The notes: generated by a model from the letters alone, not told the origin. Shown: positions 33,582 through 43,073, counted from the stretch's first letter. The stretch is 64,000 nt of DNA from Chryseobacterium carnipullorum (GCF_900142785.1 NZ_FRCD01000002.1:1-64000), one strand, 5' to 3'. A program made the numbers and translations.

Positions 33582-35042
33582 ATGTCTATTCATAACAAAA
33601 TTGTAGAGACAGCCATCACTTTCGATGACGTTCTTCTAGTCCCTTCTTATTCAGAAGTTTTACCTAATCAGGTATCATTAAAATCAAGACTTACCGACAA
33701 AATCACGCTGAATGTTCCGATAGTTTCTGCTGCGATGGACACAGTTACTGAAGGAGATCTGGCTATTGCTTTGGCAAGAGTGGGTGGTTTAGGTTTCATC
33801 CACAAAAACATGACGATTGCTGAGCAGGCTGCACAGGTCAATCGTGTAAAGCGTTCCGAAAACGGAATGATCTCTGATCCCGTTACCCTTTCAAAAGATC
33901 ATACTTTAGCTGAAGCCAAGGAAACAATGGCCAAATATAAAATTTCCGGTCTTCCTGTCGTTGATGCTGACAATGTACTGATCGGGATCATTACCAACAG
34001 AGATGTAAAATATCAGGAAAACCTTGCGATGAAGGTTGAAGAGATCATGACGAAAGAAAATCTGATCACTTCTGATAAAAATACAAACCTTGAGAAAGCA
34101 AAAGAAATTCTTCTGAAAAGCAGAGTTGAAAAACTTCCGATTGTAGATCAGGATAACAAACTTGTAGGTTTAATTACGATTAAAGATATTGACAATCAAC
34201 TGGAATATCCGAATTCAAATAAAGATCACAAAGGTCGTCTTATCGTAGGCGCTGGAGTTGGCGTAGGAGAAGATACCATGGACAGAATTGCAGCGCTGGT
34301 GAATGCTGGTGTTGATATTGTGGCTATTGATTCAGCCCACGGACATTCTAAAGGTGTTTTGGATAAAATTTCAGAAATCAGAAGAACGTATCCGGATTTA
34401 GATATCGTAGGAGGAAATATTGTAACGGCAGAAGCGGCAAAAGATCTTATTGAAGCTGGTGCTAATGTTCTTAAAGTAGGAGTTGGACCTGGTTCTATCT
34501 GTACAACCAGAGTTGTTGCAGGAGTAGGGGTTCCTCAACTATCTGCTATTTATAATGTTTATGAATATGCAGCATCTAAGAACGTAACCGTGATCGCTGA
34601 CGGAGGAATTAAACTTTCGGGAGATATTGTAAAAGCTATCGCAAGTGGAGCAGGAGCTGTCATGCTGGGCTCTCTTTTAGCCGGAACAGATGAAGCTCCG
34701 GGAGAGGAAATTATTTTCCAGGGAAGAAAATTCAAATCTTACCAGGGAATGGGAAGTCTTTCTGCGATGAAGAGAGGAGGCAAAGAAAGATATTTCCAGA
34801 GTGAGGCTAAAAAATTCGTTCCGGAAGGAATTGAAGGTAGAGTACCGCACAAAGGAAAATTGGAAGATGTGATTTTCCAGCTTACCGGAGGTTTAAGAGC
34901 AGGAATGGGATACTGTGGAGCTAAAGATATTGAAGCTTTACAGAAAGATACCAAAATGGTGATGATTACCGGAAGTGGATTGAAAGAATCTCACCCGCAC
35001 GATGTAATTATTACTCAGGAAGCTCCGAATTATTCTTTTTAG
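33582..35042 (+). CDS. guaB: IMP dehydrogenase
   Basis: 486 residues, full length. It converts IMP to XMP with NAD, the first committed step to GMP. Two CBS domains lie at about 95-205 inside the TIM barrel. The active-site loop [15 protein letters not shown] carries catalytic Cys307. The AIDSAHGHS and DGGIKLSGD segments bind substrate, and the flap ends with GYCGAKD. It stands alone with its own promoter and terminator. Confidence 0.98.
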   Translation: MSIHNKIVETAITFDDVLLVPSYSEVLPNQVSLKSRLTDKITLNVPIVSAAMDTVTEGDLAIALARVGGLGFIHKNMTIAEQAAQVNRVKRSENGMISDPVTLSKDHTLAEAKETMAKYKISGLPVVDADNVLIGIITNRDVKYQENLAMKVEEIMTKENLITSDKNTNLEKAKEILLKSRVEKLPIVDQDNKLVGLITIKDIDNQLEYPNSNKDHKGRLIVGAGVGVGEDTMDRIAALVNAGVDIVAIDSAHGHSKGVLDKISEIRRTYPDLDIVGGNIVTAEAAKDLIEAGANVLKVGVGPGSICTTRVVAGVGVPQLSAIYNVYEYAASKNVTVIADGGIKLSGDIVKAIASGAGAVMLGSLLAGTDEAPGEEIIFQGRKFKSYQGMGSLSAMKRGGKERYFQSEAKKFVPEGIEGRVPHKGKLEDVIFQLTGGLRAGMGYCGAKDIEALQKDTKMVMITGSGLKESHPHDVIITQEAPNYSF

Positions 35043-35060
35043 AATTATAAGCTAAATATA

Positions 35061-35094
35061 AAATAGGCTGCGCAGATTTGTGCAGCCTATTTTA
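35061..35094 (+). terminator. Intrinsic terminator after guaB
   Basis: An 11-bp stem (AAATAGGCTGC, 35061-35071, with GCAGCCTATTT, 35082-35092) and a 10-base loop with further pairing, then TTTA. Confidence 0.85.
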
Positions 35095-35395
35095 TTATAA
35101 GATGATAATTTATTTTAACTAACTGTAAATTTTTAATCTGTAAATGATAAGCGGTCGTTTAATTCTTATTTTATATTTTGTTGTAGAATTTTATTCTATT
35201 TTATATTAATGTTAATTGATTTTTTGTTGTTTGAATAGGATGCCTTTTAAACGAAATGTTATCTTTTTCTTAAAAAACTATTAAATATTTGTAACAAAAG
35301 TCATTTTTTTCTACTAATGTGAAATGTATTTATGGTTACTTTTTTTAGAGTAATAATAAAGCAATAATAAAATCTATAATTTAAATAGTAGAAGT
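35095..35395. other. AT-rich leader region of the M43 metalloprotease
   Basis: About 300 bases, very AT-rich, with no exact TAnnTTTG element and no open frame. It probably holds the promoter of the metalloprotease gene, but I cannot place it. Confidence 0.4.
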
Positions 35396-37261
35396 ATGAA
35401 GAAAATTTTCCTTTGTGGAGTTGTATTGTTTTCTCTTTCAGTATCAGCACAACAAAAAAAAGATTGGTGTGATTTTGATGCCGAGCAGCGAGGACACCAA
35501 AAAGAGAATCAGGAAATAGACGAAATGATTCGTAACATCCGTAGTCGTATTGCTAGTTCCAACCAGAACAGCACGGCTAAGAACGGGAGTGCTTTTAAAA
35601 CAGTCAATGGAGTTTATGAAATTCCTGTAGTGGTCCACGTAATAGCCCCTACGGGAGCTGCTGTGGGATCTGCATATAATAAAAGTGATGTCCAGATTCA
35701 GGCATGGCTGGATCGTTGTAATGCAATGTATGCTGGTACCTATCAGTGGGCTCAGGGAGTTCCAGCTGATTTTGGAGTGGCGGCTACAATGCCAATCAAA
35801 TTAGTATTGGCTAAAAGAGATCCTAGCTGCAATGCGACAACAGGAATTATCAGATACAATGGAGGTACACTTACAGGATATGATAATTACGGAGTAAAAC
35901 GTAGCGGAACAAATGGAGTTACTACTGCACAGGTAAAAACAATTGCTCCACACTGGCCGGAGGCTTCTTACTTTAACATCTATATCATGAATAAAGTAGA
36001 TGGCGGTGGACAGTATGGGATTATGGGATGGGCAGGATTACCTCAGAATCCGGATTCTTCATATGAATCTTTCATGAAATCTTTTGTAGTTACTTTGCAG
36101 GATGATATTACTTTAGCCCATGAATTTGGACATAGTATGGGACTACTTCATACTTTTGGTAATGCCAACGCTGATGCACCACAAGGAACTACTGATGTTT
36201 CTTACTGCCCTGCACAGACAAATAATGACTGTACTAAAGATGATGATCAGGTTTGTGATACAGAAAGATCAAGAAGTTTACTTAATGATCCGGCTCCAAC
36301 CAATAACAGTATGAATTATTGTACAGGGACTAATTATCAGGGAGTGCAGTATAATATGATGAATTATACAAACCCAATAGCATTTAAGTTTACCAATGGA
36401 CAACATGACAGAGCTGCTCTTTATTACTTTTTAATGAAGGGAGCGCTAAGTACTTCACTTGGAGGAACAGCGCCATCTGCAGCTTCTTCCATCGGGACAC
36501 CTATTCCTGCATGTGCTCCAACGGGTGTGGCCAATCCAGGCAATTACTTTGTAGGACCAACTTTGGTGAAATTAGGAAATATTAATAATGCTTCAACGGG
36601 TTACTGGCAGAATGCTGCTAATTTTTATGAAGATTATACAGGAACAAGTTGTTTGAGAGCTACATCCACTCAGCTTCTGGCAACAGCCTCAAATAACCTT
36701 CAGGTAAATGTATCAGATTCAAATAATGAAGTGAGAGCATGGATTGATTTTAATAATAACGGTACTTTTGAATCTTCTGAACTTATTGGTTCAGCTGATA
36801 ATATTATTGCAGATCCTACTACATTAATTGGTACTTTTAACGTAAACTTTACAGCGCCTGCTTCTACGGTACTTAATACTCCATTAAGAATGAGAGTTAT
36901 TGTAGATGATGAGAACGCTAATATTACTCCTTGCGGTCAATTAAAATATGGACAGGCAGAGGATTATACAGTGAAATTTGTTACTACTTTAGCAACAAGT
37001 GAAGTGAAAACAGATAATAATGATCTTTTTATCTACCCTAATCCGGTTGCGACAGGTGATAATGTATTTATCAAAGCTAAAAACGGAAAAGATTTAAAAG
37101 TTTCCATTTCTGATATGTCAGGAAGAGTGGTATCCAGTCCATCAGTATCTGATGAAGGAAACGGGCTTTACAAAATAAACCAACAGCTTGAAAAAGGAGT
37201 TTATATGGTTCAGATTTCCAATGGAAAAGACGTAAAAACATCTAAACTGATCATTAAATAA
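35396..37261 (+). CDS. M43-type zinc metalloprotease with T9SS type A sorting domain
   Basis: 621 residues. The signal peptide ends near VSAQQ. The pappalysin-type (M43) catalytic domain has HEFGHSMGLLH (242-252, three zinc ligands) and a Met-turn YNMMNY. After it comes a beta-domain with the EDYT/EVRAWIDFNNNGTFES pattern of a GEVED domain (about 380-530). The C-terminal 75 residues are a T9SS type A domain (LFIYPNPVATGD, then GVYMVQISNGKDVKTSKLIIK). It should be exported through the outer membrane and processed, to act on external proteins or peptides. Confidence 0.93.
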   Translation: MKKIFLCGVVLFSLSVSAQQKKDWCDFDAEQRGHQKENQEIDEMIRNIRSRIASSNQNSTAKNGSAFKTVNGVYEIPVVVHVIAPTGAAVGSAYNKSDVQIQAWLDRCNAMYAGTYQWAQGVPADFGVAATMPIKLVLAKRDPSCNATTGIIRYNGGTLTGYDNYGVKRSGTNGVTTAQVKTIAPHWPEASYFNIYIMNKVDGGGQYGIMGWAGLPQNPDSSYESFMKSFVVTLQDDITLAHEFGHSMGLLHTFGNANADAPQGTTDVSYCPAQTNNDCTKDDDQVCDTERSRSLLNDPAPTNNSMNYCTGTNYQGVQYNMMNYTNPIAFKFTNGQHDRAALYYFLMKGALSTSLGGTAPSAASSIGTPIPACAPTGVANPGNYFVGPTLVKLGNINNASTGYWQNAANFYEDYTGTSCLRATSTQLLATASNNLQVNVSDSNNEVRAWIDFNNNGTFESSELIGSADNIIADPTTLIGTFNVNFTAPASTVLNTPLRMRVIVDDENANITPCGQLKYGQAEDYTVKFVTTLATSEVKTDNNDLFIYPNPVATGDNVFIKAKNGKDLKVSISDMSGRVVSSPSVSDEGNGLYKINQQLEKGVYMVQISNGKDVKTSKLIIK

Positions 37262-37283
37262 TTTTTTGATGTTGTAAAAGTTT

Positions 37284-37313
37284 AAATGCCTCCGGTTATG
37301 GAGGCATTTTTCA
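37284..37313 (+). terminator. Intrinsic terminator after the M43 protease
   Basis: A perfect 10-bp stem (AAATGCCTCC, 37284-37293, with GGAGGCATTT, 37300-37309) and a T-run. Confidence 0.92.
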
Positions 37314-37324
37314 TTAAATTACTG

Positions 37325-37513
37325 TCAGTTATTTTTAATGAATCGATATCTCCGCTTAATCACAGCAGTAAGAAGCCTTCCTTTTTGATCTTGCCTGCCT
37401 GAATCTTTCAGAAACAGCAAGCGGTACTTTGAGATCGTCATCAACAGCTCTTTACTGATAAGCAATTCGTAGTTTTTAAGTCTCTGGAAAGTAGCTGTAT
37501 TGATTGACAACAC
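37325..37513 (-). CDS. Doubtful small open frame of 62 codons
   Basis: A basic 62-codon frame beginning with GTG and with ordinary codon usage (SKELLMTISKYRLLFLK, then RRYRFIKNN). The frame stays open for about 16 codons further upstream without an ATG. It lies in the 364-base gap between two terminators (37313 and 37553). No family is recognised. It could be a remnant of a longer gene or chance. Confidence 0.25.
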   Translation of the reverse strand: MLSINTATFQRLKNYELLISKELLMTISKYRLLFLKDSGRQDQKGRLLTAVIKRRYRFIKNN

Positions 37514-37552
37514 TTGAAGGCATAGTATGGAGCCATCAAAGAATATTCCTAT

Positions 37553-37588
37553 TAAGCAAAATAGCCTTCAGGCAATTCTGAAGGCTAT
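37553..37588 (-). terminator. Intrinsic terminator of the tail-collar/T9SS operon
   Basis: A perfect 11-bp stem (37561-37571, ATAGCCTTCAG, with 37578-37588), a 6-base loop and TTTTGC on the minus strand. It lies 37 bases past the stop of the gene at 37626. Confidence 0.88.
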
Positions 37589-37625
37589 ATCAATAATCAA
37601 TTAATGCTATATTGGCATTGTATTT

Positions 37626-38309
37626 TTATTTTTTCACGAATTTAAATTCATGGGATTCGAAATTTTTAGTGCTAACTTTTAAAACGTAGACTCCTGCAGA
37701 AAGTTGAGAAACATCCACTTTTTGATCGAATGCTTCAGATTTTACAAGTCTTCCATCTACATTATAAATTTGGATAGTCTGTCCGTTATCGATTCCTGAA
37801 ATACGGATGATATCGGAAACAGGATTTGGGAAAACCTGAATTTTAGATTTTGTAACATCGGATGTTGCGAGTGAAGAACTGCTTACATCACCTGTCATGG
37901 TAGAGTTGGTACCGGTAAGATTACCTCCGCACTGGCCGATTGTTACAGCTGTATTCTCTACCCATAATCCAAATGTATTGCTTGGTGGTCTTGAACTGGC
38001 GCTGTTTCCTGTTGAGTTGTAATAAATCAAATTGGGATTGACGAAAGTTCCGTTACCTGTATCTGCAAGAAATTCCCATCTGGTAAGAGCATTATTCCAC
38101 TGGATTTTAAACTCGCAGCTTCCTAATCCGCCACATGGCTGCCCATCAACCGGTGTCGTGATGTAGATGTTTTTATTGTACGCATCCACTCCGCTTTTCG
38201 TAAAAACAAAGTTCTGGTTGTCAAACAGATTATAGCATCCTTTGAAGGTAATGGTCTGCGCGGCCACTGAACTTCCAAGAGCTAAGGCTAATAAGTATAG
38301 AGTTTTCAT
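37626..38309 (-). CDS. Secreted protein with T9SS type A sorting domain
   Basis: 227 residues; signal peptide MKTLYLLALALGSSVAAQ. The N-terminal 130 residues are an unrecognised beta domain with several Cys (GQPCGGLGSCEF). The C-terminal 75 residues are a T9SS sorting domain (IQVFPNPVSDIIRISGIDNG, then AGVYVLKVSTKNFESHEFKFVKK). It lies 6 bases after the tail-collar gene in the same operon. The two proteins may act together outside the cell, which is inference from the layout. Confidence 0.85.
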   Translation of the reverse strand: MKTLYLLALALGSSVAAQTITFKGCYNLFDNQNFVFTKSGVDAYNKNIYITTPVDGQPCGGLGSCEFKIQWNNALTRWEFLADTGNGTFVNPNLIYYNSTGNSASSRPPSNTFGLWVENTAVTIGQCGGNLTGTNSTMTGDVSSSSLATSDVTKSKIQVFPNPVSDIIRISGIDNGQTIQIYNVDGRLVKSEAFDQKVDVSQLSAGVYVLKVSTKNFESHEFKFVKK

Positions 38310-38315
38310 AACTTA

Positions 38316-38906
38316 TTAATTAAAAGATGGATAAATACCTTGTGTTGCAATGATACATCTCATCGTAAGGAAAGGGGATCTGTTTTCGTGAGGCTGATTT
38401 CCTCCGGCCGGATTGATCATTGTTGCCTTCATCGTCGTATTGGCAGCAGCATCAGAATATTCCTTGTCTAAAAGTTTTGTATCTGCAGGAAGACTGTTCG
38501 TTGGCACATTCTGATTGCCCTCACTGGTTACGGCATTTACGGTATGAGAATGTGCAGGCATTTCCTGTTGAGTTAAAGTAACAGACTCGCTGCCTCCGGT
38601 CTGGCCTACGATATAATTGTTAGCACTACCGACACCCATTCCATAAGAAATAGGAGATCTTCCTCTCATGTCCGGTAATGCAAAATTAGTCGTTCCATTT
38701 CCTCCGAAGGTTGTTCCTATTAAAGAGAAAAGAGCCTGGTTTTGAGCGATGGATAAAAGCTGTCCGTTACAGTCTGCCCATCCATTAGGAGTTCTGTTAT
38801 AAGGAACAAAAATAATTTGTCCCAGATAAGGATCCATTTGTGCTTTTAAAGTAGGTGTGAATGCACAGCTTACAAGCAGTGTGATGGCTAAAATTAAGTT
38901 TTTCAT
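38316..38906 (-). CDS. Secreted phage-tail-collar (microcystin-dependent MdpB-like) protein
   Basis: 196 residues from ATG 38906. The signal peptide ends near LKAQ. The tail-collar domain is clear: GWADCNGQLLSIAQNQALFSLIGTTFGGNGTTNFALPDMRGRSP, the VTLTQQEMPAHSHTV segment, and PFLTMRCIIATQGIYPS at the end. Most members of this family lack a signal peptide, so a secreted form here is unusual. The first gene of a two-gene unit with a T9SS cargo protein. Role unknown; these domains bind sugars or form trimers in phage tails. Confidence 0.9.
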   Translation of the reverse strand: MKNLILAITLLVSCAFTPTLKAQMDPYLGQIIFVPYNRTPNGWADCNGQLLSIAQNQALFSLIGTTFGGNGTTNFALPDMRGRSPISYGMGVGSANNYIVGQTGGSESVTLTQQEMPAHSHTVNAVTSEGNQNVPTNSLPADTKLLDKEYSDAAANTTMKATMINPAGGNQPHENRSPFLTMRCIIATQGIYPSFN

Positions 38907-38965
38907 GATGATTAGTTTAAGTGGTGTAAAATTATAAAATATTTCGGATAAAGTCATTATAGAAA

Positions 38966-38994
38966 TAAAAAACCCTTCAGAATTAACCGAAAGG
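38966..38994 (-). terminator. Intrinsic terminator after the AAA-M41 gene
   Basis: An 8-bp stem with two G-T pairs (38973-38980 with 38987-38994) and a 6-base loop, followed on the minus strand by TTTTTTATTT. Confidence 0.75.
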
Positions 38995-39038
38995 TAAGAT
39001 TTTATTAATGTATATCTGTATTATGTTGGATTTATTCT

Positions 39039-40901
39039 CTATGAGTTGAGTGTTTTATGATATTCTGCAATATGAAGATAGCCTTCCTCTTTTATGCTTA
39101 CCTCGAGTTGATGCTTTCTGGCTGCTTCAGAGATCTCTTTAGGCAGCATGCTTCCCTTTTTACTCAGTTCAATGCTCATATCTTTCAGCAGATCCAGGTG
39201 AAGAAGCAAATCCTCTCTTGTTTTCTTTGCAAGATCCTGGATGATTTTTTCAATCTTTTTATCCGTAATGTCATGCTGCATGCGGTGAGGGTAATCTTCA
39301 AGGCTGTAGGCGGCCTGAAAATCTTCATCAAATCCATATTTTCTGATATAATCAGCAGCGAGGGCGGTGGCCTGTTCTCTGTCATGGCTTCTTCCTATGC
39401 TTGCATTATTTTCACCAAAAACAATTTCTTCCGCAATACCTCCGGCAAGATAAATTTTAATTCTATCCAGAAGGCTTTCTTTCGTGTCATGAATCTGGTG
39501 AGGGAATGTAAATCCTGCGGCATAGCTGCTGGCTACTTTACTCTTCAGTTGCAGGGGTGCATAACCTGTGTAGAGCATATACAAAATGGCATGTCCGCAT
39601 TCATGAACGCTGATGTTGGCTACGGCATCCTGCTGATTAGACTGGCGTATACGGTCGATCCTTCCTGTGTACGGTATATTAATGATCCGTCCTCCCACTT
39701 TTCCGGCAATGGTTTTCTCTTTTACCAGATAATCTATTTCTATTGTTTTGTCTTCATTGATGATGGCTTCAAAGAGGAATTTGCTGAGGTTCGTGTCCAA
39801 AATATCAACAACACTGCTGAAAACAGGTCGTACCCCCTGAACCGGGAAAACTCCGTTTCTGTAAATCAGTTCATTAATATTTTTAGTGATCTTTAGGCTG
39901 ATCCCGAATTTTGACTTCGTTTTCGTTTTAAGATTATTTATTTCCCTTTGAACCAGCTGTTGAAAATCTTCCGTCTTTAATGAAAAATAAATCAGATGGA
40001 TATTTCCGAATCTCGCGACCTGTTCCGGACGGAATTTTCTCGATAAAGCATTTTTGATATCAACAACGGTAATTTTCTTTGTGAAGGCATGGTAAATATT
40101 GGCATCAATATCTGCTTCGCTGGTTTCACGGGACATCTGAAAAGCCTCATCCAGATTTCCGCTGATGATAATCAGCATTTTACTATAGTCTACGGGTTCG
40201 TAGATTTTTTTCTCCTTCTGTTTCTTAAGGATAAGCTTGATCATATCTTCCTCTTTCATATCAATGATGCTCATCACATCATCTTCCATGCTGAGGTATT
40301 TCTTCAGTTCTTTAGCATCCCAAAGGTTCAGATAGGGATTTTCATCCATTTCTGCTTCCCCGTTCATTTTGCGTCGATCATTTTCCTTTTTGCGGAGAAG
40401 ATAGGAGAACAGATAATGTTCAAGATCATCACGCTCCCTTCTGCTTAGTCTTCCATCACTTAAAAGTTCCCAAAAATCGGTAAACTTCGTTTGTGGTACA
40501 GGGGTGCCGTCTGGATCGATGGTGTTAAAACGCTGAATTTCATCAAAAAGTACGATACTGGGTTTTTCGTCATTGAGGCGGTTGCTCTGGAAAATATCGG
40601 AAACACTTTTGCTCCAAGTGGTTTCATCACTGTTGCTCAGTTCGATCTCTACAAAACGGTTTTGAAATTCCAGAAAACGAACGGTTTTCCGGATAAGATC
40701 TGTCTTTCCAACCCCTGTCATTCCCCATAGATTAATCACCACAGGTCGTGTCAGGATTTCAGGCATCAGATACCAGATCTGAAGGTATTCCATTAAATCA
40801 TCAATAATCTTATCAATTCCGATGAATTCTTTTTTCAGGAATGCTTTGCAGTCGTCCAGCTTTTTCTTTTTTTTCTGGATCTCTTCTTTATCAATAATCA
40901 T
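39039..40901 (-). CDS. Chimeric AAA+ protease: Clp-type ATPase fused to M41 (FtsH-type) peptidase
   Basis: 620 residues with no transmembrane segment. The ATPase half has Walker A GMTGVGKT (60-67), Walker B IVLFDE (116-121), sensor 1 SGN (247-249), and the Clp/HslU-type C-terminal signature: KFRPEQVARFGNIHLIYF (289-306) and GVRPVFSSVVD (356-366), which corresponds to the GARPL sensor-2 motif of ClpA/B/X. The second half is an M41 peptidase: HECGH (433-437), LAGGIAEEIVFG and GRSHDREQATALA. FtsH has an AAA of another clade and is membrane-anchored. It lies 14 bases after a DUF4407 membrane protein gene, which may tether it. Energy-dependent proteolysis at the membrane is my inference. Confidence 0.87.
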   Translation of the reverse strand: MIIDKEEIQKKKKKLDDCKAFLKKEFIGIDKIIDDLMEYLQIWYLMPEILTRPVVINLWGMTGVGKTDLIRKTVRFLEFQNRFVEIELSNSDETTWSKSVSDIFQSNRLNDEKPSIVLFDEIQRFNTIDPDGTPVPQTKFTDFWELLSDGRLSRRERDDLEHYLFSYLLRKKENDRRKMNGEAEMDENPYLNLWDAKELKKYLSMEDDVMSIIDMKEEDMIKLILKKQKEKKIYEPVDYSKMLIIISGNLDEAFQMSRETSEADIDANIYHAFTKKITVVDIKNALSRKFRPEQVARFGNIHLIYFSLKTEDFQQLVQREINNLKTKTKSKFGISLKITKNINELIYRNGVFPVQGVRPVFSSVVDILDTNLSKFLFEAIINEDKTIEIDYLVKEKTIAGKVGGRIINIPYTGRIDRIRQSNQQDAVANISVHECGHAILYMLYTGYAPLQLKSKVASSYAAGFTFPHQIHDTKESLLDRIKIYLAGGIAEEIVFGENNASIGRSHDREQATALAADYIRKYGFDEDFQAAYSLEDYPHRMQHDITDKKIEKIIQDLAKKTREDLLLHLDLLKDMSIELSKKGSMLPKEISEAARKHQLEVSIKEEGYLHIAEYHKTLNS

Positions 40902-40915
40902 GTATGAAAAATACG

Positions 40916-41986
40916 TTATTTTTTTAAATTATCCTTAAAATCGTCAATTCTGAAATCGGTAAGAGCATTTCCTTTTTCAATTTTTTCTTTAGAATAAAGC
41001 CTGAAATCATTTTCTGTTTTTTCCAGCAGGTGATCATAAGGCCCTACATGGGAAATTAATTTAACCAAAACCGGTGAGATCTCCAGACAGATAAAAAGGC
41101 CCATAATAAAAGCGGCTGCCAATCCTATGATCGCTGAATTTTTTCCAAGTTCATCCAATGCCTGAAGTCTTGCTGCAAATCCATTAAATTTATCTTCAAA
41201 GGTTTCTGACGATTTTCTTTCCGTTTCAAGATTTGTATAGACTTTAGAGATTTCCTGATCTAAATATGCCACTCTGGATGCATTTTGTTTCTGGAAATTC
41301 TCCAGATCAAGACGACGCTGTTCCTTTAGTTCCTGCTTACGTTTTGCATTAGGGCCATATCCTTCTTTTCCACTGGTGAGGCCTGACTGTTTTCCAAGGA
41401 TTTCTTTTTCAAGTTCTACCGCCGCTGAGTCATATGCTTTTTGGTATTGTAATGTCTTTTCGGCGATCTGCTTTTTTTCCGTTTCAAAGGGGCCGCTTTG
41501 CTTTAAAATCCGGCCGCTCATTTCACCCTCAAGCTGTTTTTTATTTCGTTGAATAATCGTATTTAATTGTTTATTGACTTCTTTTTCAAAAATTTTAAGT
41601 TCTAAAGGTTTTGAAATAATAATTCCTAAGAACGTGGCTAGAATAAGACGGGGAATTGCCATCAAAATCTGATTCCACCATGTTCCTGTTTTTTTGATCG
41701 ACGAAACAATATATCGGTCAAGATTAAAAATCATTAATCCCCATAGAATTCCAAATCCTGCGGAAGTCCATATATTATCAAATACCGTATACATCGCATA
41801 TCCTGCTGATAGAGTAGCAAAGACTGCGGTAAACAGTACGATCCCTCCAATTCCTGAAAATTTATTCCATTCGCTGGGGGTCTTTCTTAAAATATGAATG
41901 TTTCCTCCGGAGCATACCATCAGAAACTTCTGGAACCAGTTTATTTTATGATTCGCTTGATTTATAGTTTGTTGGTTTGTTTTCAT
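40916..41986 (-). CDS. DUF4407-family membrane protein
   Basis: 356 residues. Transmembrane segments are visible at about 48-66 (GIVLFTAVFATLSAGYA), 75-92 (AGFGILWGLMIFN), 105-125 (ILMAIPRLILATFLGIII) and about 288-310 (IIGLAAAFIMGLFICLEI). A long charged coiled-coil-like stretch at about 130-270 (KKQIAEKTLQYQKAYDSAAVELEKEI) lies between the third and fourth. The DNLDRYIVSSIKK-type segment after TM2 is typical of DUF4407. The partner is the AAA-M41 protease encoded downstream. The coiled coil could recruit or regulate it; that is inference. Confidence 0.88.
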   Translation of the reverse strand: MKTNQQTINQANHKINWFQKFLMVCSGGNIHILRKTPSEWNKFSGIGGIVLFTAVFATLSAGYAMYTVFDNIWTSAGFGILWGLMIFNLDRYIVSSIKKTGTWWNQILMAIPRLILATFLGIIISKPLELKIFEKEVNKQLNTIIQRNKKQLEGEMSGRILKQSGPFETEKKQIAEKTLQYQKAYDSAAVELEKEILGKQSGLTSGKEGYGPNAKRKQELKEQRRLDLENFQKQNASRVAYLDQEISKVYTNLETERKSSETFEDKFNGFAARLQALDELGKNSAIIGLAAAFIMGLFICLEISPVLVKLISHVGPYDHLLEKTENDFRLYSKEKIEKGNALTDFRIDDFKDNLKK

Positions 41987-42000
41987 ACTGAAAATTTATA

Positions 42001-42008
42001 CAAATGTA
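42001..42008 (-). promoter_or_regulatory. -7 promoter element TACATTTG before the DUF4407-AAA-M41 operon
   Basis: An exact TAnnTTTG match on the minus strand, 14 bases before the ATG. No clear -33 element. Confidence 0.55.
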
Positions 42009-42176
42009 ATACTAAAAATCATACCAATGTAAAAGATAGTATTATGTTTTACCAAGTAATTGAGTGTTTTGATTTAATGGATTGATTTTCATTGTATTAT
42101 TTTGATGATGATAGAAGATTGATTTTTTTATATTTTATTTAAAATACATCAAGTATTAACTCAAATACACAAACAG

Positions 42177-42460
42177 ATGAAGAAATTCTACTATGGTGCA
42201 TTTGTTCTATGCACTATCCTTGGGTTTTCTGCCCAGGAAGTATTGTAGCAGATTATCAATCACCATTTTGTTTTCTACTATAGGCATTGATGCGGCGGTG
42301 GCGCAACTTCTTATACAAAAGCGAAGGAAGTAACAAGTAAAGAAAAAGTAATAATAATTCTAATCTTGGAAGCTATTATAGTTATAAATACAATGGGAAG
42401 GAGCTGCAGGAGACAGGAATACATGATTATGGAGTGACATTAAAATTCAAATATAATTAA
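42177..42460 (+). pseudogene. Decayed secreted protein with an Rhs-core-like remnant
   Basis: An ATG at 42177 opens a signal-peptide-like frame (MKKFYYGAFVLCTILGFSAQEVL) that stops at codon 24. Beyond it, other frames hold protein-like text: SYTKAKEVTSKEK at about 42313-42350, and in a third frame SNLGSYYSYKYNGKELQETG, then HDYGVTLKFKYN and TAA at 42460. The YNGKELQETG..DYG words match the signature of Rhs-repeat-associated core domains of flavobacteria. Several frameshifts and stops separate the parts, so this is a remnant, not a working gene. The link between the signal peptide and the Rhs part is uncertain. Confidence 0.55.
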
Positions 42461-42518
42461 TTACGATGATAGAATCCGTTTCACTTTTTTGTTTTGAGAA
42501 GGATTCTTTTCGTTTATA

Positions 42519-43073
42519 CTATTTCAACCTGTCCGGATTCTGTTTAAGAAAACTATCCCAGCCGGTGAATGATTTTGTACCGGCTACTGTTCCGGAATTA
42601 AAGTGGTGACATACCGCAACAGCCAGACCATCCGAGGCATCCAGATACTTTGTAGGAAATTCTTTCAGATTTAAAAGGTTCTGAAGCATTCCTGCCACCT
42701 GTTCCTTGCTGGCGTTTCCATTTCCGGTGATGGCCATCTTGATCTTTTTCGGAGAGTATTCTGTAATAGGGATATTTCTGTGAAGACTTGCAGCCATGGC
42801 AACTCCCTGGGCTCGGCCCAGTTTAAGCATACTCTGTACATTTTTTCCAAAAAACGGAGCTTCAAGAGCTACTTCATCAGGATGATATTCGTCGATCAGA
42901 GCTAATGTTTTGTCGAAAATATATTTCAGCTTCGTTTCATGGTTCGGGTATTTTTTCAGGATCAGTTCATGAATTGAAATCATTTCCATCTTTCCTTTTT
43001 TTATGGAAATAATACCAAAACCCATAATAGCCGTCCCCGGGTCAATCCCTAAAATTATCTTCTCTGAAATCAT
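42519..43073 (-). CDS. ruvC: Holliday junction endodeoxyribonuclease RuvC
   Basis: 184 residues. The acidic catalytic residues are visible in ILGIDPGTAIMGFG (Asp about 12), VALEAPFFGKN (Glu about 70) and DASDGLAVAVCHH (Asp pair about 144-147). The PKKIKMAITGNGNASKEQV segment is the DNA-binding part. It resolves four-way DNA junctions with RuvAB. An exact -7 box ends only 4 bases before its ATG, which suggests a nearly leaderless transcript. Confidence 0.96.
   Translation of the reverse strand: MISEKIILGIDPGTAIMGFGIISIKKGKMEMISIHELILKKYPNHETKLKYIFDKTLALIDEYHPDEVALEAPFFGKNVQSMLKLGRAQGVAMAASLHRNIPITEYSPKKIKMAITGNGNASKEQVAGMLQNLLNLKEFPTKYLDASDGLAVAVCHHFNSGTVAGTKSFTGWDSFLKQNPDRLK

Noticed and set aside
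39057..39896. Antisense open frame of 279 codons in the AAA-M41 gene
   Set aside because: The minus-strand frame has clear M41 and ATPase motifs; the plus-strand frame has none.
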